DNA from: Ponticoccus alexandrii
GTDB lineage: Bacteria; Pseudomonadota; Alphaproteobacteria; Rhodobacterales; Rhodobacteraceae
Length of the DNA stretch: 64,000 nt
NCBI RefSeq assembly: GCF_016806125.1
Contig: NZ_CP047166.1
Coordinates: 1,612,001 to 1,676,000 of the forward strand
Direction: 5' to 3'
This document shows, one piece after another, positions 42,810 to 51,752 of this stretch (position 1 is its first letter; the number at the start of each line of letters is the position of its first letter). The position numbers and the translations under genes were made by a program. The notes beneath the pieces were generated by a model. That model was given only the letters and a program-made list of their open reading frames with translations, ran no database searches and was not told where the DNA came from.

Positions 42810-44174
42810 TCAGAGCGACCAGTAGGTCAGGGTGCCGGGCAGGGGGGTCTTGCGGAAGACCGCCTTGACGTCCATCAGCACGCCGCCGTCGCGGATGCGC
42901 CCGAAAAAGCCCTTGTCCTCGATGTACTCGCGATGCGCGGTGGCCAGGATCATCATGTCGAGATCGTTGAAATCGGCATTGTCCACCAGTTCGATGCCGT
43001 AGTGCGCGGCCTCGGCGGCGTCGCATTGCGGGTCGTGCATGACCGGTTGCAGGCCATAGCCGCGCAGCACCTCGATCAGTTCCAGCGTCTTCGAGTTGCG
43101 CAGGTCCGGCACGTCTTCCTTGAAGGTGATGCCGCAGATGCCCACGCGCTTGCCGGCAAGGTCGCCGCCCTGCTTGATCAGGAAGCGCAGCGCCGCGTCG
43201 GCCACATGGCGCACCATGCTTTCATTGGTGCGGCGCCCGGCCATGATCAGCTGCGGATTGTGGCCCAGCCGTTCCGCCAGCGCGGCGAGGTAATAGGGAT
43301 CGACGCCGATGCAGTGTCCGCCGACAAGGCCCGGGGTCATCCTGACGAAGTTCCACTTGGTCGAGGCGGCCTCGATCACGTCATGGGTGTTCACGCCGAT
43401 CTTGTCGCAGATCATCGACATCTCGTTCATCAGGGCGATGTTCACGTCGCGCTGGGTGTTTTCCAGTACCTTGGCGGCCTCGGCCACCTTGATGCTGGGT
43501 GCGGCGTGCAGGCCCGCGTCGATGACCGAGGCATAAAGGCTGCGGATGCGTTCCAACGTCTCGGCGCTGTCGCCCGAGATCACCTTGACCACATTGGCGA
43601 CGGTGTTGACCTTGTCGCCGGGGTTGATGCGCTCGGGGCTGTAGCCCAGCCCGAAGTCGGTGCCGCAGCTCAGGCCCGACAGGCGTTCAAGGATCGGCGC
43701 GCAGATTTCTTCGGTGGCGCCCGGGTAGACGGTGGATTCGAAGACCACCACGTCGCCCTTGCTCAGGCAGGGGCCGACCGTCTCGCAGGCCGAGATCAGC
43801 GGCCCGAGGTCGGGCTGGTTCGAGGCGTTGATCGGCGTCGGCACGGTCACAATGTAGAAAGAGGCCTTGGCGATGCTGCGGCGGTCGGCGCTGGCCTTCA
43901 GCCCGCAGGTGCGCAGCGTCAAGGCGTCGACCTCGTTCGAGCCGTCGATGCCGCTTTTGATCTCTGCCACGCGGCGGGTCGAGATGTCGAAGCCGGCGAC
44001 CTCTTCGAAGCGGCGGGCAAGGCGCACCGCCAGCGGCAGGCCGACGTAGCCAAGGCCGATCACCGCCACCCGTTCCGAGGTGGACTTGATCGTTTCGTTA
44101 TCGGCGACAAGCTGTAGCCGCGTGACCCTTGCGTCCCGGTTGAGGCGCGTTTCCTGAAGCGATTTCGAGACCAT
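42810..44174 (-). CDS. UDP-N-acetylglucosamine C-6 dehydrogenase (TviB/VipA type)
   Basis: A 454-residue NAD-dependent nucleotide-sugar dehydrogenase that makes a UDP-hexuronic acid. The NAD motif is GLGYVGLPLA (40-49); conserved blocks are VTVPTPINASNQPDLGPL, ESTVYPGATEE, GYSPERINPGDK, AEAAKVLENTQRDVNIALMNE and the catalytic Cys288 in GLVGGHCIGVDPYYL. This combination matches the TviB/WbpO group (UDP-GlcNAc or UDP-GalNAc substrates) rather than UDP-glucose dehydrogenase. An extra 34 residues precede the Rossmann fold. Start ATG 44174 follows AGGTAGGG. It is the first gene of the leftward capsule operon. Confidence 0.87.
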   Translation of the reverse strand: MVSKSLQETRLNRDARVTRLQLVADNETIKSTSERVAVIGLGYVGLPLAVRLARRFEEVAGFDISTRRVAEIKSGIDGSNEVDALTLRTCGLKASADRRSIAKASFYIVTVPTPINASNQPDLGPLISACETVGPCLSKGDVVVFESTVYPGATEEICAPILERLSGLSCGTDFGLGYSPERINPGDKVNTVANVVKVISGDSAETLERIRSLYASVIDAGLHAAPSIKVAEAAKVLENTQRDVNIALMNEMSMICDKIGVNTHDVIEAASTKWNFVRMTPGLVGGHCIGVDPYYLAALAERLGHNPQLIMAGRRTNESMVRHVADAALRFLIKQGGDLAGKRVGICGITFKEDVPDLRNSKTLELIEVLRGYGLQPVMHDPQCDAAEAAHYGIELVDNADFNDLDMMILATAHREYIEDKGFFGRIRDGGVLMDVKAVFRKTPLPGTLTYWSL

Positions 44175-44553
44175 CTGCCCTACCTTTTTTTGGTGCTTGT
44201 CATCGTTAATGGCGGGTAAAAATGGCGAAAATTTGCACGAAACCTGAAAGATTTACGGCTGTGGAAACGAACTGCTTCCAGGTTGGGGACAATCGAACTG
44301 TGGCAAGGTCAAATTGGGTTTAGTGTATTGAATTAAAATGAATTGTTCTGGGAATCCGTTGGGATGCTCGGCAGGACGGGCCGCAAAATGCCCGATTTCC
44401 CGGCAAAAGCTGACCACAATTTCACGGTTAACAGTCCGGTAGACATAAACAGGCCGGTCCGTCGGTCCTGGGTCCTGCCAAGCGCCGAGACGGGCGTCGG
44501 CGTCTTTGGGATCCAGCCTGCACCGGACCCGCCAAGACAGTGAGAACAGGCAC
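44175..44553. other. AT-rich divergent control region of capsule and RTX genes
   Basis: About 380 bases with no gene; much more AT-rich than the surroundings, especially 44185-44345 (for example TTAATGGCGGGTAAAAATGG and GTATTGAATTAAAATGAATT). It must hold the promoters of the leftward capsule operon and of the rightward RTX gene. I cannot assign a specific regulator site. Confidence 0.55.
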
Positions 44554-46281
44554 ATGTGGAATTGGAACGGCTCTTATTGGTATTGGGACATTTTCGGCTG
44601 GGAAACCGGCGGCAGTGGCGGTGACACCGGCAAGGGGATCGCCGGGCAACTGCCCGAGACCCTGCGCTTCGTGGAAGATCAGCGTGGGACGCTGGATCTT
44701 TCGGATCTGGATCTGGGCAGCCTCGGCGACAAGAACGACATCATCACCCTGACCTTCGAAGTCAGTTCCGGCGCGTTGTTTACCGGCCGCGACGGGCGGA
44801 TCGACATCACCGGGTCCGGCACCGGCACCGTGACGCTGACCGGCAAGGTCAAGCACCTGGAGCGTTACCTTGACGACGCCGCGGACGCGCTGTCCTATCT
44901 TGGCGATCAGGATGCCTTTGGCGAGGGCGCCGGGGCGCTGAGCATCCGCGTCGGGCAGGGCAGTACGGCAGAGCTGCTGGGCAGCGTTTCGATCAACCTC
45001 GAAGACAGGCGGGACGACATCGTCGGGACCGAGGGTGACGACGACCTGTCCGGTGACGGCGGAATGAACGGAATCTACGGACTTGGCGGCGACGACTCGC
45101 TGCAAGGGCGCGACGGAAACGACCTGATCGAGGGCGGCGACGGCTGCGACACCGTTTCGGGCGGCGCGGGTGCCGATACGCTCGACGGCGGCGCCGGTGA
45201 GGATGTGTTGTACTACTACGGCTCGCAGGCCGGTGTCAGCATCGACCTCGGCGCCGGGACGGCCTCTGGCGGCGATGCCGAGGGTGATGTGATCTCGGGC
45301 TTCGAGCATATCTATGGCACCAATACCGCCGACGTGCTGACCGGCGACGCCTCTGCCAACACGCTCTTCGGTTACGGCGGGGCGGATGTGATCAACGGCA
45401 TGGGTGGCGACGACGTGATCCGTGGCGGCGCCGGGGCCGACACGCTGGACGGCGGCGACGGCACCGACTGGCTGCGCTATCTCGGGTCGCGCGAAGGGGT
45501 GACCATCAGCCTCGAGGCCGGTACGGTCGGCAGCGGCGGCGATGCCGAGGGCGACGTGGTTTCGAACTTCGAGAACATCCAGGGGTCGGACCACGGCGAC
45601 GTGCTGACCGGTGACGCGGGCGCCAATGACATCATCGGCAACGATGGCGACGACGCGATCTACGGCGGCGCGGGCAAGGACACGCTGCGCGGCGGGGAAG
45701 GGGCAGACACCCTGGACGGCGGCGCCGGGGTCGATACGCTGCTGTATCACGACTCGGACGCGGGCGTTTCCGTGAACCTGCGCACCGGCAGCGGCGCGGG
45801 GGGCGAGGCCGAAGGCGATGTGATCTCGAATATCGAGAACGTCTATGGTTCGGACCACGGCGACCTGCTGATCGGCGGTGCGGGCCGCAATTACCTTTAT
45901 GGCTACGACGGCGACGACACGATCTCTGGCGGCGAGGGCAAGGACGTCCTGCGCGGCATGGCCGGGGCGGACAGCTTCCTCTTCGACACCGCGCCCGCGG
46001 CCTCGAACGTGGACCGCATCCTCGACTTCACCGCCGGCACCGACAACATCCTGCTGGACGGCGCGATCTTCGACACGCTGACGGCGGGGGCGCTTCTGGA
46101 AAGCCAGTTCCTTGTTGCGCAGGACGGCGCGGCGCAGACCGCCGACCAGCGCATGATCTACGACTCGGGTGACGGGACGCTTTACTACGACGCGGATGGC
46201 TCGGGCGCGCTGGACGCCATCGCCGTGGCCCAGTTGACCAACCGGGCGGACCTGAGCTTTGACGATATCCTGATCGTCTGA
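44554..46281 (+). CDS. RTX calcium-binding repeat protein
   Basis: A 575-residue acidic protein, probably exported by a type I system and folded outside the cell with calcium. The first 20 residues are strikingly rich in Trp and Tyr (W at 2, 4, 9, 11, 16). Residues about 30-160 form a domain with no cysteine; from about 165 to 490 there are three long units, each with GGxGxDxLx nonapeptides (GGAGADTLDGGAGEDVL and similar) followed by GVSIDLGAGTASGGDAEGDVISGFEHIYG-like segments. The end, DRILDFTAGTDNILLDG..., resembles serralysin-type secretion tails. The ATG at 44554 follows ACAGG; no type I secretion genes are nearby. Confidence 0.87.
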   Translation: MWNWNGSYWYWDIFGWETGGSGGDTGKGIAGQLPETLRFVEDQRGTLDLSDLDLGSLGDKNDIITLTFEVSSGALFTGRDGRIDITGSGTGTVTLTGKVKHLERYLDDAADALSYLGDQDAFGEGAGALSIRVGQGSTAELLGSVSINLEDRRDDIVGTEGDDDLSGDGGMNGIYGLGGDDSLQGRDGNDLIEGGDGCDTVSGGAGADTLDGGAGEDVLYYYGSQAGVSIDLGAGTASGGDAEGDVISGFEHIYGTNTADVLTGDASANTLFGYGGADVINGMGGDDVIRGGAGADTLDGGDGTDWLRYLGSREGVTISLEAGTVGSGGDAEGDVVSNFENIQGSDHGDVLTGDAGANDIIGNDGDDAIYGGAGKDTLRGGEGADTLDGGAGVDTLLYHDSDAGVSVNLRTGSGAGGEAEGDVISNIENVYGSDHGDLLIGGAGRNYLYGYDGDDTISGGEGKDVLRGMAGADSFLFDTAPAASNVDRILDFTAGTDNILLDGAIFDTLTAGALLESQFLVAQDGAAQTADQRMIYDSGDGTLYYDADGSGALDAIAVAQLTNRADLSFDDILIV

Positions 46282-46305
46282 TCCGGCCCCCTGTGGCACG
46301 ACACG

Positions 46306-46336
46306 ACCGGCCGTCACGCAGGGGGCGGCCGGTTGC
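46306..46336 (+). terminator. Probable terminator of the RTX gene
   Basis: Stem ACCGGCCG (46306-46313) with CGGCCGGT (46326-46333), 12-base loop, followed by TGCTTT. The T-run is interrupted, so termination may be partial. Confidence 0.55.
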
Positions 46337-46504
46337 TTTACGCGCGCAGGCTCTGGCGTTGCGCACCGGACACAGTCACTGGCTTCACGGCGGCCTGTGC
46401 TGTTGCCCGGCAGTCCCGGTCTGTAGTGTGCGCCGCTATCAGGCAGCCACGTCCGCGGACGCAAGCGACCCATCTTCATGTCCAGACTGATGAGGTCACC
46501 CCCA

Positions 46505-48532
46505 ATGCGCGATGCGCTCCTGAAAGCCCTGGCGCTTTCCGCCGCGGCCACAAGCCCGGCGTTTGCCCAGGATGTTCCCTTCGAATCGAACGCGATCTTT
46601 CTTGGCACCTTGACGCTGGAAGGCGGCCCGGAGGTTTTCGGCGATAACCTCGGCGAAGAGGACGGCGTGCCCCTCGACGGCAGCGCGATCAACGACAAGA
46701 CCATCTCGGCCAGCGACATCGAGCGCAAGAACCCGGTCGACCTGCAAGAGCTGTTCGCCTCTGTCCCGACGATCTCTGTCGGCAGCTCGATTCCGGCCTC
46801 GCAGAAGGTCTACGTGAACGGCGTCGAGGAAACCCGGCTGGGCGTGACCATCGACGGCGCGCGCCAGAACAACAAGGTCTTCCACCACGCGGCGACCAAC
46901 CTGATCGACCCGGCGCTGCTGAAGTCGGTGCGGGTGGACCCGGGCGTCTCTCCGGCAGACGCGGGGCCGGGGGCGCTGGCGGGCACCATCGCCTTCGAGA
47001 CCGTCGACGTGGGCGACCTGCTGGCCGAGGGCGACAACAGCGGCGGGCTGGTAAACCTCGAATACGACTCGAACGGGGGCACCGGCAGCGCGGGCAGCGC
47101 CGTCTACGGGCGCATGAACGGCTTCGAGGCGCTGCTCTACCTCAAGCACGCCGAGGGCGACACGCGGAAGGACGGGGACGGCGACGGCATCATCGGGTCC
47201 GGCACCAATCTCGACAGCGGGCTGGCAAAGCTGGCCTATCAGGCGCCCAGCGGCGACCGGCTGGAGTTTTCTTACGAGATGGTGCGCGATGACGAGGCGC
47301 GCCCCTATCGCGGCAACATCGGCCGGATCATCGGCGGCAGGCCTGTGCCCGATACCCGGACCTACGAGCTTGAACGCCGCAACGCGGTGCTGACCTACAC
47401 CGACGAGACGCCCGAGGGCTGGTGGGACCCCAAGGTGCAACTGTCCTTCGCGCGCACCGAGATCGAGCTGCCCGAAGACGCGCAGCGCACCTTTGGCCGG
47501 ACGCAAAGCCTGTCGGGCGTGTTCCAGAACACCTTCGCCGTGGCCAGCGGAACGGTCGTCGCCGGTGTCGATTTCTTCCGCGACGAGGGAGAGATGGACT
47601 ACGTGTCCCACACCAACCCCGCTTTTGATGAGAACCCCGAGGAAAAGCTGCGCAACGTGGGCGTCTTCGCGCAGGCCCGGCTAAAGCCGCTGGACGGCTT
47701 GCGCCTGTCCTTCGGCGCGCGCGCGGACTGGCGGGAACTGACCGGCGTCGATGGCTCGACCCACAAGGAGGACGGCCTGTCCGGCAACCTCGCGGTCGAA
47801 TATGACGTCACCGATGCGGTCACCGTCTCGGGTGGCTACTCGCACATCTGGGGCGGCATCGACCTTGCCGAGAACTTCATCATGAATTCCGGCTGGGCCT
47901 ATCCCTCGGGCGGCTTCGACCCCGTGACCGCCGACAACGCCTTTGTTGCCGTGCGTGCGCAGGCCGGTGCCTGGACCTTCAATGCCAGGCTCTTCGAGAC
48001 CAACATCGACAATGCCCGCACTGCCAGCTATGGCGGCGGCCCCGCGCTGACCACCGATCTGGACACCCGCGGCTATGAGCTGGGCGTCGCCTATGGCTGG
48101 CGGGACGGGTTCGTGCGGCTGGGCTACGCCAATATCGAAAGCGACCTCGACGGGCGCGCCGCCGATTCCTACAGCGGCAACTACCTGACCATGCCGCTGG
48201 GCGAGGTCGTGACCCTGTCGGCGGTGCACAGCTTCCGCGATCTGGGCCTGCGCGTCGGCGGCGACGTAGAGCATGTGCTGGAGAACGCGCGCACCTACGA
48301 CAGCACCACCCGCGGGCGCGGACCGAAGATCCCCGGATACACGGTCGCTAACGTCTTTGCCGAGTACACGCCGAAGAGCATGGACAATCTCGTTTTTCGG
48401 GCCGAGGTCAACAACCTCTTCGACGAGACCTATGCGTCCCGCGCGACCTACGGGCAGGAATTCGCGGGTGAGGTAGAGCCGCTTTACGAGCCCGGCCGCT
48501 CGCTGCGGATTTCTGCCACCATGCGGTTCTGA
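46505..48532 (+). CDS. TonB-dependent outer-membrane receptor
   Basis: A 675-residue outer-membrane receptor for energy-dependent uptake of iron complexes or haem. The signal peptide (1-21, ending PAFAQD) is followed by a plug domain (VDLQELFASVPTISVGSS, YVNGVEETRLGVTIDGARQNN, LLKSVRVDPGVSPADAGPGALAGTIAFET) and a 22-strand barrel ending in SLRISATMRF with the terminal aromatic. NNLFDETYASRATYGQE near the end is the usual haem/siderophore-receptor pattern. ATG 46505 follows TGAGGT; ATGs at 46478 and 46490 are upstream. The ligand is not determined, haem being most likely from the overall look. Confidence 0.88.
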   Translation: MRDALLKALALSAAATSPAFAQDVPFESNAIFLGTLTLEGGPEVFGDNLGEEDGVPLDGSAINDKTISASDIERKNPVDLQELFASVPTISVGSSIPASQKVYVNGVEETRLGVTIDGARQNNKVFHHAATNLIDPALLKSVRVDPGVSPADAGPGALAGTIAFETVDVGDLLAEGDNSGGLVNLEYDSNGGTGSAGSAVYGRMNGFEALLYLKHAEGDTRKDGDGDGIIGSGTNLDSGLAKLAYQAPSGDRLEFSYEMVRDDEARPYRGNIGRIIGGRPVPDTRTYELERRNAVLTYTDETPEGWWDPKVQLSFARTEIELPEDAQRTFGRTQSLSGVFQNTFAVASGTVVAGVDFFRDEGEMDYVSHTNPAFDENPEEKLRNVGVFAQARLKPLDGLRLSFGARADWRELTGVDGSTHKEDGLSGNLAVEYDVTDAVTVSGGYSHIWGGIDLAENFIMNSGWAYPSGGFDPVTADNAFVAVRAQAGAWTFNARLFETNIDNARTASYGGGPALTTDLDTRGYELGVAYGWRDGFVRLGYANIESDLDGRAADSYSGNYLTMPLGEVVTLSAVHSFRDLGLRVGGDVEHVLENARTYDSTTRGRGPKIPGYTVANVFAEYTPKSMDNLVFRAEVNNLFDETYASRATYGQEFAGEVEPLYEPGRSLRISATMRF

Positions 48533-48551
48533 CATCGGCCCCGAAGGGCCT

Positions 48552-48577
48552 TGCAAGCGGGGCGAAACCCGCTTGCA
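48552..48577 (+). terminator. Hairpin after the TonB receptor gene
   Basis: Perfect 10-bp stem TGCAAGCGGG (48552-48561) with CCCGCTTGCA (48568-48577), 6-base loop, extended by flanking GGCC bases. No T-run, so it may also act in the tig leader. Confidence 0.45.
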
Positions 48578-48663
48578 CAAGGGCCGTTCGGGCAATAGAA
48601 GATGCCAAATTCGAACGTCCGCGCCCCGTCTTCCGGGGCGCTCCGCAATTCTGAGGGATGAAC

Positions 48664-49989
48664 ATGCAGGTCACCGAGACGCTGAACGAAGGCCTCAAGC
48701 GCGGCTACGCCATCACCGTGACGGCAGCAGAGCTTGATGAGAAGGTCACCGAGAAACTGAAAGAAGCCCAGCCCGACGTCGAGCTGAAGGGCTTTCGCAA
48801 GGGCAAGGTGCCTCTGCCGCTGCTGAAGAAGCAGTTCGGCCAGCGTCTGATGGGCGAGTCGATGCAGGAAGCCATCGACGGCGCGATGAACAAGCACTTC
48901 GAGGACTCCGGCGACCGCCCGGCGCTTCAGCCCGAGGTCAAGATGACCAACGAGGACTGGAAAGAAGGCGACGACGTCAAGGTCGAGATGACCTACGAGG
49001 CGCTGCCCGACGTGCCCGAGCTGGACCTCTCCTCGATCGAGGTAGAGAAGCTGGTTGTGAAGGCCGCTGACGCGGACGTGGACGAGGCGCTGGAATCGCT
49101 GGCTAAGACCGCGCAGGAATTCGAAACCAAGGACGGCGCGTCCGAGGATGGCGATCAGGTCGTGATCGACTTCGTCGGCAAGGTAGACGGCGAGGCCTTC
49201 GAGGGCGGCGCGGCAGAGGACTACCCGCTGGCGCTGGGCTCCGGTTCCTTCATTCCCGGCTTCGAAGAGCAGCTGGTCGGCGTGAAGGCCGGTGACGAGA
49301 CGGCCGTCGAGGTCAAGTTCCCCGAAGAGTACGGCGCCGAGAACCTCGCCGGCAAGGACGCGGTCTTTGACGTGACCGTGAAAGAGGTCAAGGCACCCAA
49401 GGCCGCCGAGATCAACGACGAGCTGGCGAAAAAATTCGGCGCCGAGGATCTCGACGCGCTGAAGGGCCAGATCCGTGAGCGTCTGGAAGCCGAGTATGCC
49501 GGTGCCGCACGCCAGGTGATGAAGCGCGGCATGCTCGACAAGCTGGACGGCATGGTGTCCTTCGACCTGCCGCCCTCGCTGGTCGATGCCGAGGCCAAGC
49601 AGATCGCGCACCAGCTGTGGCACGAAGAGAACCCCGAGGTTCAGGGCCACGACCACGGCGAGATCGAGACCAGCGAAGAGCACCAGAAGCTGGCCGAGCG
49701 CCGCGTGCGTCTAGGCCTGCTGCTGGCCGAGCTGGGCCAGAAGGCAGAGGTCGAAGTGACCGAGGCCGAGATGACTCAGGCGATCATGAGCCAAGCCCGC
49801 CAGTACCCGGGGCAGGAGCGTCAGTTCTTCGAATACGTCCGCCAGAACCCCGGCATGCAGCAGCAACTGCGCGCGCCGATCTTCGAGGACAAGGTTATCG
49901 ACCTGATCGCCGAGCAGGCGAAGGTGTCCGAGAAGGAAGTGTCCAAGGAAGAGCTTCAGTCCGCAGTCGAATCTCTGGACGAGGAATAA
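48664..49989 (+). CDS. tig: Trigger factor
   Basis: A ribosome-bound chaperone and peptidyl-prolyl isomerase, 441 residues. The N-terminal ribosome-binding signature is [21 protein letters not shown]; the middle FKBP domain shows [36 protein letters not shown] and [21 protein letters not shown]; the C-terminal helical chaperone part follows. I chose ATG 48664 ([10 protein letters not shown]) because GAGGG lies six bases upstream; ATG 48658 abuts that site. A strong terminator follows. Confidence 0.96.
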   Translation: MQVTETLNEGLKRGYAITVTAAELDEKVTEKLKEAQPDVELKGFRKGKVPLPLLKKQFGQRLMGESMQEAIDGAMNKHFEDSGDRPALQPEVKMTNEDWKEGDDVKVEMTYEALPDVPELDLSSIEVEKLVVKAADADVDEALESLAKTAQEFETKDGASEDGDQVVIDFVGKVDGEAFEGGAAEDYPLALGSGSFIPGFEEQLVGVKAGDETAVEVKFPEEYGAENLAGKDAVFDVTVKEVKAPKAAEINDELAKKFGAEDLDALKGQIRERLEAEYAGAARQVMKRGMLDKLDGMVSFDLPPSLVDAEAKQIAHQLWHEENPEVQGHDHGEIETSEEHQKLAERRVRLGLLLAELGQKAEVEVTEAEMTQAIMSQARQYPGQERQFFEYVRQNPGMQQQLRAPIFEDKVIDLIAEQAKVSEKEVSKEELQSAVESLDEE

Positions 49990-50057
49990 GCGGGATATCC
50001 CGGTCGCACGGTTCCGCCGTGCGAGTGCGGGCGTTGCGATGATCGAAGACACGATTG

Positions 50058-50084
50058 AAGGCCGCCCCCTCGGGCGGCCTTTTG
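50058..50084 (+). terminator. Intrinsic terminator of tig
   Basis: Perfect stem AAGGCCGCCC (50058-50067) with GGGCGGCCTT (50072-50081), 4-base loop, followed by a short T-run. Confidence 0.9.
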
Positions 50085-50109
50085 CGTTGGCGGGTCGGGC
50101 GGGTCGCTG

Positions 50110-51561
50110 CTACCGGACTGCTGGCGCTATTTGCGCCGGGACAATGTTGTGCCGGCCGGATGGCAGCGGCGTCGTGGAGCGATTGCAGGGCCGGTCACCG
50201 TAATGCGCAATCGCGGTCCGGCGCGAAGAGGAAATCTGCCACTGCCCGCCGGTTGTGACGCCGTCGGTGACGAAGGTGGAGACGTCGTGCGACAGGGTCT
50301 GGCTGTTCTGGGTCAGCGCCTTCACGAGGTCGACGGTTTGCAGCGCCATGGCGGCGTTGCTCTGCGTTACCCGATCGAGATCGGCAAAGGCGGAGTTTAT
50401 TTCCGACAGGGTGGTGGATTGCTCGTGCAGCCCGCTGGAAATCTGGCGCACGCTGTCGGTGATCACGCCGACGCCGTCGAAGATCGTCGAAAGCTCCTGG
50501 CTGGCGCGCTGAACAAGATCTGCGCCGGTGCTCACGTGCTCGCCGCTTTCGGTGATCAGGGCCTTGATTTCACGCGCGGAATCGGCGGATCTCTGAGCCA
50601 GCGCCCGCACCTCCGATGCGACGACGGCAAAGCCGCGCCCGGCATCCCCGGCGCGCGCAGCCTCGACCCCCGCATTGAGCGACAGCAGGTTGGTCTGAAA
50701 GGCGATGTCGTCGATGACCGAGATGATCTGTGAAATCTGGTCCGAGGATTTCTCGATCCGGCCCATGGCCTCAATAACGTTCTCGACCACGCGTCCGCCA
50801 TCCTTGGCCGCGCTGCGGGTATTCTCTGCCGTCTCGTCCGCGCGTTTTGCGTTCTCGGCGGCAGAGGCGGCGTTGGCGGTCAGCTCCTCGACCGCGGCGG
50901 CAGTCTGTTCCAGCGTCGCGGCCTGGGTTTCCGTCCGGTTCGAGAGGTTCTCGGCAGCGCCGCGGATCTCGCTTCCCGAGGCCTCGATGGCACCGGAAAC
51001 CGTCTTTACGTTGCTGACCAGCGTGGCCAACTGCGTCGCGGCGTCATTGAATGCTTCCACCATCACCTGGACGTCCTCGACCTGGCACGACGGGATACGA
51101 TGCGCGAGGTTGCCGGTCTTCAGCTCTTCCAGTCCTTCGGTGATGGTTGATATGGCGACGCGCCGGGCCGTGACATCGCTGGCGACCTTCACGACCCGTT
51201 CCACCACCCCCTCAGTATTGCGGACCGGCGCATAGGTTGCCTGGATCCAGATCGTTTCCCCCGATTTCGTGATGCGGGGAAATTGCGAGGTGAAAGCCTT
51301 GCCACCGGCGAGATCCGTCCAGAAGTCCCGGTACGCGGCTGTCTGACGATAGTTCTCGTCGACGAAGATCGCATGATTCTTTCCCAATACCTCGTCCAGC
51401 CTATAGCCCAGAGCCGCAAGAAAGTTCTCGTTGGCTGTCAGGATCGTCCCATCAGGGCTGAAGTGGATGACTGCTTGCGTTTCCTGAACCATCTGCAGCA
51501 GCGCCGCATCAGGATCGGTTTCCGTTCCGGCGTGAGCCCTGCTTCGGGAAAACAGTTTCAT
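50110..51561 (-). CDS. Soluble methyl-accepting chemotaxis protein with PAS domain
   Basis: A 483-residue cytoplasmic chemoreceptor with no membrane span. A PAS domain (about 20-140: MVQETQAVIHFSPDGTILTANENFLAALGYRLDEVLG, GETIWIQATYAPVRNTEGVVERVVKVASDVT) is followed by a HAMP-like linker and the coiled-coil signalling domain, whose hairpin tip is IISVIDDIAFQTNLLSLNAGVEAARAGDAGRGFAVVASEVRALAQRSA. It probably senses an internal or membrane-permeable cue, such as redox state, and reports to CheA. Start ATG 51561. Its C-terminal 45 residues are a basic, unrelated-looking tail. No other chemotaxis genes lie nearby. Confidence 0.9.
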   Translation of the reverse strand: MKLFSRSRAHAGTETDPDAALLQMVQETQAVIHFSPDGTILTANENFLAALGYRLDEVLGKNHAIFVDENYRQTAAYRDFWTDLAGGKAFTSQFPRITKSGETIWIQATYAPVRNTEGVVERVVKVASDVTARRVAISTITEGLEELKTGNLAHRIPSCQVEDVQVMVEAFNDAATQLATLVSNVKTVSGAIEASGSEIRGAAENLSNRTETQAATLEQTAAAVEELTANAASAAENAKRADETAENTRSAAKDGGRVVENVIEAMGRIEKSSDQISQIISVIDDIAFQTNLLSLNAGVEAARAGDAGRGFAVVASEVRALAQRSADSAREIKALITESGEHVSTGADLVQRASQELSTIFDGVGVITDSVRQISSGLHEQSTTLSEINSAFADLDRVTQSNAAMALQTVDLVKALTQNSQTLSHDVSTFVTDGVTTGGQWQISSSRRTAIAHYGDRPCNRSTTPLPSGRHNIVPAQIAPAVR

Positions 51562-51704
51562 CGTCAGATCTGCCTTTCTGGCACTGTTGCGATTGGGCAC
51601 AGTGCTAAGGCAAGAGGGTAAGCAGGTTCCTAACAGAAGCGACTTTTTACCGGCGTCGCAAAATACTCCCGTGGCTGGCGTATCTGCCAGCCGAACAGGA
51701 ATAA

Positions 51705-51730
51705 GGCCGCGCAGCGGGTGCTGCACGGCC
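51705..51730 (-). terminator. Terminator downstream of the PhoX gene
   Basis: Minus-strand stem GGCCGTGCAGC with GCTGCGCGGCC (one mismatch, 4-base loop) followed by TTATTCC, about 25 bases after the phosphatase stop. Confidence 0.75.
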
Positions 51731-51752
51731 CTGTTTAGGGTTGGCTTACGGC

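Noticed and set aside
40488-44117. A 1209-codon open frame on the plus strand across the capsule genes
   Set aside because: It is antisense to genes with clear families (TviB type and the two large capsule proteins). Long open antisense frames arise from high GC at third positions; the translation is repetitive and has no family resemblance.
45020-45960. Regular repeats that could suggest a CRISPR or tandem DNA array
   Set aside because: The periodicity is in protein (GGxGxDxLx nonapeptides of an RTX domain), with no constant DNA repeat and unique spacers.
44428-46728. A 766-codon minus-strand frame opposite the RTX gene
   Set aside because: Produced by the repeated Gly/Asp codons of the RTX repeats read backwards; no start signal or family.
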